DNA of 64,000 nucleotides from UBA4582 sp964228885 (GTDB taxonomy: Bacteria > Pseudomonadota > Gammaproteobacteria > Pseudomonadales > Azotimanducaceae): NCBI GenBank assembly GCA_964228885.1, contig CAXRCG010000064.1, positions 1 through 64,000 on the forward strand, read 5' to 3'. The notes beneath the pieces were generated by a model, which worked only from the letters and a program-made list of their open reading frames with translations, did not search any database and was not told where the DNA came from. This document shows, in pieces, positions 33,866 to 42,679 of the stretch. The translations under genes were made by a program, and so were the position numbers. Positions within the stretch are counted from its first letter, which is position 1. Each line of letters begins with the position of its first letter.

Positions 33866-36715
33866 CTAATCACACGCCGCAAACTGGCCAGAAGGAAAAG
33901 GCGCAAAGAGGCTGTAAGTTATTGAGAAATTTACGTCCGCTTCCGTGATCTGTTGCAGGTCTCCTAAGCTCTGAAAAGCGCCACATGCTTCGAATGGACC
34001 GCAGATCAGGCCGTCGCCGTCGGTGTCAGAACCTGCAAGCGCGAAATAATCGCCTGACGGAACTGAGTCGAAGCTTGCAGAGTAAACACCATCGACAGGA
34101 GAGACCAAAGCGCAACTTGTCTGTTCAAGGCTAGAAGCATCTAACAGAATTACATGCATTGGCCCTGCGTTTAGAGGCGCAGCAGGCGGCACGTTTCTAA
34201 TTGATATTGGAACAGACAAGCTTGAAACATTCGATGTAACGTCAAGTGTAAATTCGCTTGTGCCTTCCGGTAAATTTTCTCTATCAACAGTGATCATATA
34301 AGATCCCAAACCGTTAGCGTCAACTTGGCTATCAGCAGCAATCAGAAATAGGTCAGAACTAATTGATATACTATCTATCGTCACAGGCGCCTCAGCGTCC
34401 CCCGAGTTTCTAAATTCAACTTCCACACTCGTCAACCCTGATCCAAAATTCAAGCTGTTAGGCAGCGCCGCGAGATTACCAACTGGCTCAGCTGGCTCAC
34501 AGGGATTATCGTCTCCTTCAACTGGCGTTGGCGAAACGCCTGCCAGACACTCGGCAGCTCGGACAGCATCAAGCGTGTCAATCAGCCCTGCGCCAAAAAG
34601 GTCGTCCCGACCGGGATCGCCAATATCTAGTACGATGGTTCTTTCTGCGAGCGCTTGATCGAATTCGTCAGGCGTCAGCCCTCCATGGACCGATTCCATT
34701 AGGGCAGCGACTCCCGCGACGTGCGGTGTGGCCATTGAAGTACCATTATATGTCGCGTATCCACCTGGTTCGTCACAACTATCAGAACCAATTGTGCTTA
34801 AAACGCCATCGTTGAAACCATCATTATTATTGTCCGCGAAAGATTGTCCACCGGGTGCGCTTACATCGACTTCTGTGCCGAAGGTTGAGTATGACGCCAG
34901 AATTGCATCCTCTGGATTACCTCCTGCGCCATGGGCAGCAGCAGAAACGGATACCACACCTTCATAAGAGGCGGGATATCCCAATTGGCTAGAAGCATCA
35001 TTTCCTGCAGCTGCAACGATTATCACACCCGCTGCTCTTATTTGGGTGTAGACATCTTGTGCAGCTTGGTTAAAGCCACCACCACCAAGGCTCATATTAA
35101 TAATGTCTGCTGTTTGAGCTGGCACTATGCCAGATTCGTTGTCGAGACCCGCGGCATAGAGGTTACCCTGCAAGATATCAAAGGTTGAGCCACACCCGCA
35201 GTTGCCTAGCACCCTGATGGGCATAATAGAGACGTCTCCTCCTACTCCCGCAACACCAATACCATTATTTGTGGGAGCGGCGACCGTACCTGCTACATGC
35301 GAACCATGAAACCCGGTTGCATTGGCTGGACCAATATCCGTGGCGTCTGGGTCGATACCAGGCGTGTCATCTCCATCGATGGAAGCAATAGAAACGAAAT
35401 CGTAACCAAACCGTAACTTACCCGTCGCATCGGAAGCATCGGTATCCACGTCCGCCCAATCTGGGTGCGCTTGGGGTCCCGTAACAGGCACAATGCCTGT
35501 ATCTAGGACTGCCACTATTACATCTTCACTTCCCGTGGCATTATTTATACCGCTATCCCATGCTTCCTCGAGTTTAATGAGCGAGTAATGTGAAGCAAAT
35601 TGTTGAGCGACAAGATCAGGATCATCGTTTGGGAGCGCGCTCTTATAGCGCACGTAGTTCAAGCCTGCCGATTTGATCATTGATTCATTTTTAGCAATCG
35701 ACTTTGCGACGAGCACCGTCAAAAATAATTCTTGCTGGTCAGGCACGCCATTAGCATCTTTATCGCCAGCAGCAAATGCCATTTGCAAATCACTTTCGGA
35801 GGACCAAGGTGCAGACCTGATGCCCAGCCGTTCAGTGATGCTCGTCCAACCAGCAATTGTGTTGTCAGGCAGGCCGACTTGCATCAGCATGGTTCCCGCT
35901 CCACCGGTTATCGTCATACCCATTGCATTGACCGCTTCTTCCTGAGCAGCACTAACTTCAGCACGTGGCGCATCTTTCATGCGCGTTCTAAACGCTGAAG
36001 AGGTCGACATGACCCACTCTCCGGCTCGAATCTGCGAACACAACTCTGTTTGATCACAATTCGCGTCGCTTATGCTTGAAAGGCGCACGGCTCCTGCATT
36101 AACCGCAGCGGACTGAGATCCTTCATCTTCTATTGAAAGTAGATAGCCGGCTTCACCTTGGAAGACAATAACTTGTAGGAAGTATTCCCCTGCTTCATTT
36201 ACTGAGACACTTTCTACATCAGTGACGCTAAAAGAGCCATCCACGAACTCTAGGCCGTTCGCTCCTTCTTTGAATAGTTGGAGATCCAAATCATCTGAGG
36301 CGCCATCTCCATTTATGTTGAGAAGCACACTCTGACCAGATGCGCCTGTGAACGCATACCAATCTTCCGAGTCCACTTCAGAAGAGTAACCGGACACACT
36401 TGTTCCCGCTTGGACAGCTTGCGCTGTCTCAGGGGTGTCGTTGTCCCCATCTGTCGTGTTTGTATCCAAGTCTGCGCCAATGGTGGGAGGGGTCGTCAGC
36501 GCGAACTGGACGGTGCCAGCAACTGTCGCCTCGCCAAAGTCCAAAGATGTCGACTCCACTTGCACTGTCTCGACAACTGTCTCGATCACTGTCTCTGTTA
36601 CAGTTGCACCGGGAACCGGCACTTCAACGGTTTCGGTCTTTGTGTCGGAACAACCGACGGTAAGTACAGCTGCGATCCAAACAAGTGATCGAGCAAAATG
36701 ACTAGTGTTTTTCAT
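33866..36715 (-). CDS. S8 subtilisin-like serine protease lipoprotein
   Basis: A protein of 949 residues. ATG at 36715 follows AGAAGG and gives a lipoprotein signal ending LTVGC; the frame is open to 36739. A Thr/Val/Glu-rich linker is followed by a pre-peptidase C-terminal (PPC) domain placed N-terminally (about 85-200, DSEDWYAF). The S8 catalytic domain (about 375-720) has Asp 405 (AVLDTGIV), His 470 (GFHGSHVAG), Asn 572 (AAAGND) and Ser 660 (NGTSMATPHVAG). The C-terminal 200 residues are Ig-like and beta-rich. It is probably a surface-anchored extracellular protease. It stands alone, with no dedicated secretion genes nearby. Confidence 0.93.
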   Translation of the reverse strand: MKNTSHFARSLVWIAAVLTVGCSDTKTETVEVPVPGATVTETVIETVVETVQVESTSLDFGEATVAGTVQFALTTPPTIGADLDTNTTDGDNDTPETAQAVQAGTSVSGYSSEVDSEDWYAFTGASGQSVLLNINGDGASDDLDLQLFKEGANGLEFVDGSFSVTDVESVSVNEAGEYFLQVIVFQGEAGYLLSIEDEGSQSAAVNAGAVRLSSISDANCDQTELCSQIRAGEWVMSTSSAFRTRMKDAPRAEVSAAQEEAVNAMGMTITGGAGTMLMQVGLPDNTIAGWTSITERLGIRSAPWSSESDLQMAFAAGDKDANGVPDQQELFLTVLVAKSIAKNESMIKSAGLNYVRYKSALPNDDPDLVAQQFASHYSLIKLEEAWDSGINNATGSEDVIVAVLDTGIVPVTGPQAHPDWADVDTDASDATGKLRFGYDFVSIASIDGDDTPGIDPDATDIGPANATGFHGSHVAGTVAAPTNNGIGVAGVGGDVSIMPIRVLGNCGCGSTFDILQGNLYAAGLDNESGIVPAQTADIINMSLGGGGFNQAAQDVYTQIRAAGVIIVAAAGNDASSQLGYPASYEGVVSVSAAAHGAGGNPEDAILASYSTFGTEVDVSAPGGQSFADNNNDGFNDGVLSTIGSDSCDEPGGYATYNGTSMATPHVAGVAALMESVHGGLTPDEFDQALAERTIVLDIGDPGRDDLFGAGLIDTLDAVRAAECLAGVSPTPVEGDDNPCEPAEPVGNLAALPNSLNFGSGLTSVEVEFRNSGDAEAPVTIDSISISSDLFLIAADSQVDANGLGSYMITVDRENLPEGTSEFTLDVTSNVSSLSVPISIRNVPPAAPLNAGPMHVILLDASSLEQTSCALVSPVDGVYSASFDSVPSGDYFALAGSDTDGDGLICGPFEACGAFQSLGDLQQITEADVNFSITYSLFAPFPSGQFAACD

Positions 36716-37017
36716 GCCTTCTCTGAATGCGGCGAACATTTTTGGGCTCCTAAATTTTCATGGGTACTGGTCTCATCGGGTAACAATAGCACGTCTTTAA
36801 CCGATATTTACCGAATTAATGGTTTCCAGACGAACGGTTTATCCCTAGACGATGACGTTTTTGTCGTCAATTTAAAGATATTTGAATGCGACAGGCTCGA
36901 CGCCAACCTGACTAGACCCGCATAAGCCGGCTTGATGCACCTAATTCGGCGCATGTACTTTACTCATCAATTAAATTACCTAATGATCGGTCTTTGCAAA
37001 ATTCTAAGGGGCACCAA

Positions 37018-38964
37018 TTGTCTAATCATTCCACTTCAACCCTAAACAACCCGTTGAGCGAACCCTGCGTCATGGTGATTTTCGGCGCCTCGGGCGACCT
37101 CACCAAACGATTACTGGTACCTTCACTTTATAACTTGACCTGTGATGCACTTCTATCGCCAAACTTTGCAGTGCTGGGCACTGGCCGCAGTGAGATTAGC
37201 AACGATGCGTTTCGACAGAGCATGGCAAGCGAAGACAATGGTTTGCGTGCCTTTCATACGAGAAATGAATTCGATGAACCTGCATGCGAGGAACTACTTT
37301 CTAGGTTTTATTTCGAGCCCGCCAATATTGACCCTGAAGGGTTTAGCAAGCTCAGAGAAACGGTAGCCAAACTTGACGAAGAATATCAGGCTGGCGGCAA
37401 CGTCTTGTTCTATTTTGCCATGGCACCCCGCTTCTTTGGTGCTCTTTGTGAAAACCTCCACAAAGCAGGTTTTCAGGACGGCGAAGGCTGGAAGCGTATC
37501 ATCGTCGAAAAGCCCTTTGGGACTGATCTGCGATCTGCATTAGATTTGAATGCAGAAATCCTAAGGTACTGGCGTGAAGACCAAATCTATCGAGTAGACC
37601 ACTACCTCGGGAAAGAAACCGTTCAGAACCTACTCGCATTTCGATTTTCCAACGGCATGTTCGAACCGCTTTGGAACAAACATCATATCGATAATATCCA
37701 GTTCAACGTTTGTGAATCTGTTGATGTCAAAGGCAGAGGTGGCTACTACGATCATTCCGGCGTGCTGAGGGACATGATGCAGAATCATATGTTCCAAATG
37801 CTATCTTATATTTGCATGGAACCGCCAAGCTCCTTCGACGCTGATGCCATACGTAACGAGAAAGCGAAGGTTTTGGACTCGATTCGTATTTACGATGAAG
37901 CGGGCGTCGCAGAGAATGTCGTACGTGGCCAGTACGGCCCCTCTTATGACAATGATGGGAACATTGATCAACCCGGTTATCGCGGCGAACAAGATGTAAA
38001 CCCTGAATCTAAAACTGAGACCTACGCAGCGGCGAAACTTCAGATCGATAATCTTCGCTGGCAAGGTGTGCCCATTTATCTCCGCTCAGGAAAAGCGCTT
38101 TGGAAGCGTGGCACCGAAATCGTTATCGAATTTAAAAAACCACCCGAAGCGTTGTTCAAAGGCACCGAAATCAAGCAGCTAACGTCGAACAAACTGGTCT
38201 TTCATATACAACCCTACCAGGGTATCGAACTATTGTTTCAGGCGAAAACACCAGGTCCTACCGTTCAATTACAGAGCGTCGACATGACATTTGATTATGG
38301 CGACGCCTTCAACGCTTCTAGATATACAGGTTACGAAGTGATGATCTATGCCTGCTCAAGAGGTGATGCAACATTGTTCTCTCGTGGGGATTTGGTTGAA
38401 GCTGCTTGGCGAATCGCTCAGCCATTATTGGACTACTGGTCGAAGACTCCGGCGAATGACTTTCCAAACTATGCACGTAATTCTTGGGGTCCAAAATCCG
38501 CCTACGAGCTGTTAGAAAAAGATGGCCGAAGATGGTTCGAAGTAATCACCCCGGATGTCCTTGAAGAGCTGCCGATGTTCAGAGACGCTGACCGATTGCT
38601 GCTCAATGCCGTTATTCTTGCCATGCAATCCATTAGCAAAGAAGCCGATGACGTGATTATTCAAAAGGGCGACGCAACCGAGGAAATGTATTTTATCTGT
38701 CGTGGTGAAGTACAAGTACTTGATGCCAAAGACGATGTGATCAGCGAGTTGAAGGAAGGCAATTTCTTTGGTGAGATCAGCCTACTCATGTCAACAGAGA
38801 GAACCGCGACAGTCAAAGCCAAAACCTCCTGTGATTTGTTCACGCTCAGTAAATCGGTTTTTGGCCGGATTTTACGCGATCATCCCCAGTTTGCGGACAA
38901 TATCATGCGCATTGCAAAAGAGCGGTACGATCTCTCAGTGTCGATGAACGACTTGATCGAATAA
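37018..38964 (+). CDS. zwf: glucose-6-phosphate dehydrogenase fused to cNMP-binding domain
   Basis: It oxidises glucose-6-phosphate to 6-phosphogluconolactone, reducing NADP+. Residues 1 to about 490 are a complete G6PDH: the nucleotide-binding FGASGDLTKRLLVPSLYNL, the active-site RVDHYLGKETVQN and the C-terminal substrate region. An extra C-terminal segment (about 520-640) is a cyclic-nucleotide-binding domain with cassette FFGEISLLMSTERTATV; standard G6PDH has about 490 residues and no such tail. TTG at 37018 was selected (AAGGGG six bases before); the frame is open to another TTG at 36994. The fusion implies allosteric control of the pentose phosphate/Entner-Doudoroff entry by cAMP or a related nucleotide. 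Confidence 0.92.
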   Translation: MSNHSTSTLNNPLSEPCVMVIFGASGDLTKRLLVPSLYNLTCDALLSPNFAVLGTGRSEISNDAFRQSMASEDNGLRAFHTRNEFDEPACEELLSRFYFEPANIDPEGFSKLRETVAKLDEEYQAGGNVLFYFAMAPRFFGALCENLHKAGFQDGEGWKRIIVEKPFGTDLRSALDLNAEILRYWREDQIYRVDHYLGKETVQNLLAFRFSNGMFEPLWNKHHIDNIQFNVCESVDVKGRGGYYDHSGVLRDMMQNHMFQMLSYICMEPPSSFDADAIRNEKAKVLDSIRIYDEAGVAENVVRGQYGPSYDNDGNIDQPGYRGEQDVNPESKTETYAAAKLQIDNLRWQGVPIYLRSGKALWKRGTEIVIEFKKPPEALFKGTEIKQLTSNKLVFHIQPYQGIELLFQAKTPGPTVQLQSVDMTFDYGDAFNASRYTGYEVMIYACSRGDATLFSRGDLVEAAWRIAQPLLDYWSKTPANDFPNYARNSWGPKSAYELLEKDGRRWFEVITPDVLEELPMFRDADRLLLNAVILAMQSISKEADDVIIQKGDATEEMYFICRGEVQVLDAKDDVISELKEGNFFGEISLLMSTERTATVKAKTSCDLFTLSKSVFGRILRDHPQFADNIMRIAKERYDLSVSMNDLIE

Positions 38965-39212
38965 TGCTGTGGCTCGCGGCCGGCTTGATTGGCATTTTTT
39001 GACTGAATGACCGTGATGCACGCCATTTCAGTGATAGCCGCTGGAACGCTGTCAACTGCGGCACCACTGTTGTTTCGGTGGACGTTATTGCTAATCGAGC
39101 CTTGCGATTGCCTGACCCAGCATTTTCACTGGGACAAACACTCGAGGAGCGACTAAGGCAACTAGCGGTCAATGCGTGGGTAGTAAGCGAAAGGTGCCAA
39201 GGTAATATATAA
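38964..39212 (+). pseudogene. possible broken gene behind zwf
   Basis: An ATG overlaps the zwf stop (TAATG, 38962-38966). It opens 12 codons (MLWLAAGLIGIF) before an in-frame TGA at 39000 next to a run of six T. The same frame is then open for 69 codons to 39212, with protein-like text such as TTVVSVDVIANRALRLPDPAF and RLRQLAVNAWVVSERC shortened here to the clearest parts. This could be the remnant of a small zwf-coupled gene disrupted by a stop or slippage. No family is recognised and chance openness is possible. Confidence 0.25.
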
Positions 39213-39246
39213 AGACATAGACCGCGCCGTCAAAATTACCAGTGGA

Positions 39247-40689
39247 CTATTCTGGTGGCGTGCGAATCACCAAATTGCGTATTTCAGTCATGTCTTCCAT
39301 CGCAAACACAATACCTTCTCTACCTATGCCCGAATCTTTCACTCCACCGTAAGGCATATTATCAACCCGGTAAGAGGGCACGTCGCCAACAACAACACCG
39401 CCCACTTCCATTTCATCCCAGGCTTGCTGAACTTTGTAGAAGTCTCGGGTAAAGATACCTGCTTGCAAACCAAATTTGCTGTCATTAACCATCGATATGG
39501 CATCATCCCAGCTAGCGAACTTTTGCAAAACTGCCGCGGGACCAAATGCCTCTTCTACGCACAAGTCCTGGTTTAGCGGCACATTTTCCATAAGCGTGGC
39601 GTCTAGCATGGCACCATCGCGTGTGCCTCCGCAAAGTATCGTCCCTCCGGCAGCCGCTGCAGAATCAATCCAGCCGTGCAGTCGGGTAGCCTCACTTTCC
39701 GAAATCATTGGTCCAATAAAGGTTTCGCGTTGTTTCGGATCGCCCTTTATCAGCGTGGCCGTTTTAGCCACCAACTTGGCTTTCAATACATCGTATATAT
39801 CTTCATGAATCATAATGCGCTGAACGCCGATACACGATTGACCGGACTGGTAGAAAGCGCCAAATATAATTCTGTTAACTGCATCATCCAGATCTCTTGT
39901 ATCAGCATCAACGACAACTGCAGCATTGCCACCAAGCTCTAACACAACCTTTTTCTTGCCACAACGTGCTTTCAAATCCCAACCCACACCAGGTGAACCA
40001 GTAAACGAAAGCAACTTAAGTCGGTCGTCGACGGTGAACAAATCAGCACCATCACGCGAACAAGCAAGAATTGAAAACGCGCCTTCAGGCAAATCCGTTT
40101 CTGCTAACACCTCTCCCATAATGATCGCCCCTAGCGGCGTACGAGAGGCTGGTTTCATTACGAACGGACAACCGACCGCCAGCGCCGGAGCAATCTTATG
40201 CGCAGCAAGGTTAAGTGGAAAGTTGAAGGGCGAAATAAAAGAGCATGGACCAATTGGCACTCGCTTCCACATTCCCTGATAACCTTTTGCACGAGGCGAA
40301 ATATCTAACGCCTGCAACTCACCATGCATACGAGTCGACTCTTCGGCGGCTATCTGAAAAGTGTCGATTAAACGCGTCACCTCACCTTCGGCGTCATTGA
40401 TTGGCTTACCCGCTTCAATGCAAAGCGCCATCGCGAGCTCGTCGAAGCGTTCTTTAAAACGGGTCACGCAATGCTCAAGGACCGCTTTCTTCTGGTAAGA
40501 AGGCATTTTTGCCATGGGTTCAGCAGCTCTAACTGCACCCGCGATACCCTCATCTATCGCCGCAGCATCAGCCAATGCGCAACGCGTAGCCACTTCACCT
40601 GTATATTTGTCAGTGACCTCAAGGGCCTCGTTGGCGAATACGGCTTTGTTGTTTAAATAGTATGGGTATTTGGCCTGAAGCGTGGACAT
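39247..40689 (-). CDS. NAD(P)-dependent aldehyde dehydrogenase
   Basis: A protein of 480 residues, normal for the family. The nucleotide site PFNFPLNLAAHK and LSFTGSPGVGWDLK, the catalytic glutamate in ELGGNAA, and the catalytic cysteine in GQSCIGVQR are all present. It oxidises an aldehyde to its acid. Sequence flavour is of the succinate-semialdehyde/glyceraldehyde-type branch, but the substrate cannot be fixed. It is 77 bp downstream of an acetolactate-synthase-like TPP enzyme on the same strand; that two-gene set recurs in proteobacteria and suggests a shared pathway. Confidence 0.9.
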   Translation of the reverse strand: MSTLQAKYPYYLNNKAVFANEALEVTDKYTGEVATRCALADAAAIDEGIAGAVRAAEPMAKMPSYQKKAVLEHCVTRFKERFDELAMALCIEAGKPINDAEGEVTRLIDTFQIAAEESTRMHGELQALDISPRAKGYQGMWKRVPIGPCSFISPFNFPLNLAAHKIAPALAVGCPFVMKPASRTPLGAIIMGEVLAETDLPEGAFSILACSRDGADLFTVDDRLKLLSFTGSPGVGWDLKARCGKKKVVLELGGNAAVVVDADTRDLDDAVNRIIFGAFYQSGQSCIGVQRIMIHEDIYDVLKAKLVAKTATLIKGDPKQRETFIGPMISESEATRLHGWIDSAAAAGGTILCGGTRDGAMLDATLMENVPLNQDLCVEEAFGPAAVLQKFASWDDAISMVNDSKFGLQAGIFTRDFYKVQQAWDEMEVGGVVVGDVPSYRVDNMPYGGVKDSGIGREGIVFAMEDMTEIRNLVIRTPPE

Positions 40690-40766
40690 AGAAGCTCTCC
40701 GGATATTTTTGCGCGAAATATAAATTTAGATGAGGGGCCCTTCAGCCCCCCTTGGTCTCAGCAATG

Positions 40767-42419
40767 CTAGATAGACGCTGAGTGTTTTTTGATGTCAACA
40801 TTAAGTATCTGGTCGTTGTCGACATAATCCACAGGGCAATCAATCAGGTGTACACCCGGCGTGGAAAGCGCTGTCTCAAGGATGCCCGGTAATGCCTCCG
40901 CAGATTCTACCCGATGCCCAATACCACCGTATGACTCCACATACTTGACAAAATCAGGGTTACCGTACTGTAGTCCCCAATCATCAAAGCCCATGTTGGC
41001 TTGTTTCCATCGAATCATGCCATAGGAATTGTCGTTAAGAATCAACACAGCAATATTCATCTTCTCACGTACCGCAGTCTCCAGCTCCTGAGAATTCATC
41101 ATAAAGCCACCGTCACCGCATATCGCCAGCACCTTACGGTCCGGATAGACCATATGCGCAGCCATAGCCGATGGCAGACCCGCCCCCATTGTTGCCAGAG
41201 CGTTATCCAGCAGCACCGTGTTGGGCTGGTGAGCGCGATAGTTGCGGGCAAACCAAATTTTGTATACGCCGTTGTCCAAACAAATCATGCCATCGTCCGG
41301 GAGCGCATCACGCACCAGTTTGACCACATGTTGCGGATAACAAGGGAAGCGCATATCGTCTGATCCTTCAACAATATTGGCATCATGGTATTCACGCACT
41401 GCCATCATCCGGCTAAAGTCCCAATCAGCTTCTTCGCTGGTTTTAACGTCGTTCTTCATTTGCCAAATAGCATTACCAACGTCACCAATCACCTCAACTT
41501 GAGGGAAATAAACGGGGTCTACCTCCGCTGTATTGTAGGAAATGTGAACAACCTCTGCCCCACCGGCTTGCATAAAGAACGGTGGTTTTTCAATCACATC
41601 ATGACCAATATTGAGGATCAGGTCGGAGGCCTCGATGGCCCGGTGAACATAATCATCTGCTGACAGAGCAGCGCAACCCATAAACAATGGATGACGCTCG
41701 TCAACCACCCCTTTACCAAGTTGCGTGGTGACAAATGGAATGCCCGTTTTGTCGATAAACTCAGTCAGCATCTTCGATGTCATCTTACGATTGCCGCCAG
41801 CACCAATAATAATGATCGGTGATTTCGCGTTATGCAGTTTCTCAAGCGCCAACGCGATGGCTTTGGTTTCAGCTACAGGTCTTCGCGCAGAAGAAGCCGG
41901 AATAGGACGCTCGTCCGTTTGTTCGTCAGCGATATCTTCCGGTAGTTCAATATGCACAGCACCGGGCTTTTCTTCCTCAGCAACTCGATAGGCCTCCCGA
42001 ATTCGTGAGGGAATGTTATCGCCGGCAACCAACGTAACAGCGTATTTAGTGATCGGCTTCATCATCTCAACCACGTCTAGAATTTGGAACCGGCCTTGTT
42101 TGGATTTTTTCACTGGCTTTTGACCAGTGATCATCATCATCGGCATGCCGCCGAGCTGAGCGTAAGCTGCAGCTGTAGTGAAGTTGGTAGCACCAGGACC
42201 CAGCGTCGAAACACAAACACCAGTCTTACCTGTCAAACGTCCATAGACAGACGCCATGAAGCCTGCGCCCTGCTCATGTCTAGTAAGTACTAATTTAATT
42301 TTTTTTGACCGACTAAGACTGTCCAAAAAATCCAGATTCTCTTCGCCAGGAATACCGAAAACGTATTCACACCCTTCCGCCTCTAGGCACTCAATAAATA
42401 GATCTGAAGCTTTCGTCAT
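40767..42419 (-). CDS. acetolactate-synthase-like TPP enzyme
   Basis: A protein of 550 residues with the three domains of thiamine-diphosphate decarboxylases. The N-terminal PYR domain has the catalytic glutamate in LTRHEQGAGFMA and the GPGATNFTTAAA segment. The C-terminal PP domain has the cofactor motif GDGGFMMNSQELETA ending with MNIAVLILNDN. It resembles the catabolic AlsS-type synthase, without an adjacent regulatory (ilvN) subunit. It is probably not the biosynthetic IlvB; other carboligase or decarboxylase activities are possible. It precedes the aldehyde dehydrogenase gene. Confidence 0.85.
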   Translation of the reverse strand: MTKASDLFIECLEAEGCEYVFGIPGEENLDFLDSLSRSKKIKLVLTRHEQGAGFMASVYGRLTGKTGVCVSTLGPGATNFTTAAAYAQLGGMPMMMITGQKPVKKSKQGRFQILDVVEMMKPITKYAVTLVAGDNIPSRIREAYRVAEEEKPGAVHIELPEDIADEQTDERPIPASSARRPVAETKAIALALEKLHNAKSPIIIIGAGGNRKMTSKMLTEFIDKTGIPFVTTQLGKGVVDERHPLFMGCAALSADDYVHRAIEASDLILNIGHDVIEKPPFFMQAGGAEVVHISYNTAEVDPVYFPQVEVIGDVGNAIWQMKNDVKTSEEADWDFSRMMAVREYHDANIVEGSDDMRFPCYPQHVVKLVRDALPDDGMICLDNGVYKIWFARNYRAHQPNTVLLDNALATMGAGLPSAMAAHMVYPDRKVLAICGDGGFMMNSQELETAVREKMNIAVLILNDNSYGMIRWKQANMGFDDWGLQYGNPDFVKYVESYGGIGHRVESAEALPGILETALSTPGVHLIDCPVDYVDNDQILNVDIKKHSASI

Positions 42420-42679
42420 TTTCGTTTCCTCCGCTGTGGGTCAGGTAAACCCTTTTATTTTTGTAATCTCCTACCATAGCTTAAGATTCGCGAAATTAGC
42501 AGTACCTAATATCAAAATCACTGAAACAATTGCTTGAAGCGCATTCCTCTATGGGAAGCGGACTTAAACCTTGGCAAAATCCACACACGAAAGAAAGGGC
42601 TACTCAGCTACACCATACCTGCGCTGCTATATGAGTCTCTTTGCAAATATGGGACCCATGATTCAAGCAACCGATAGCT

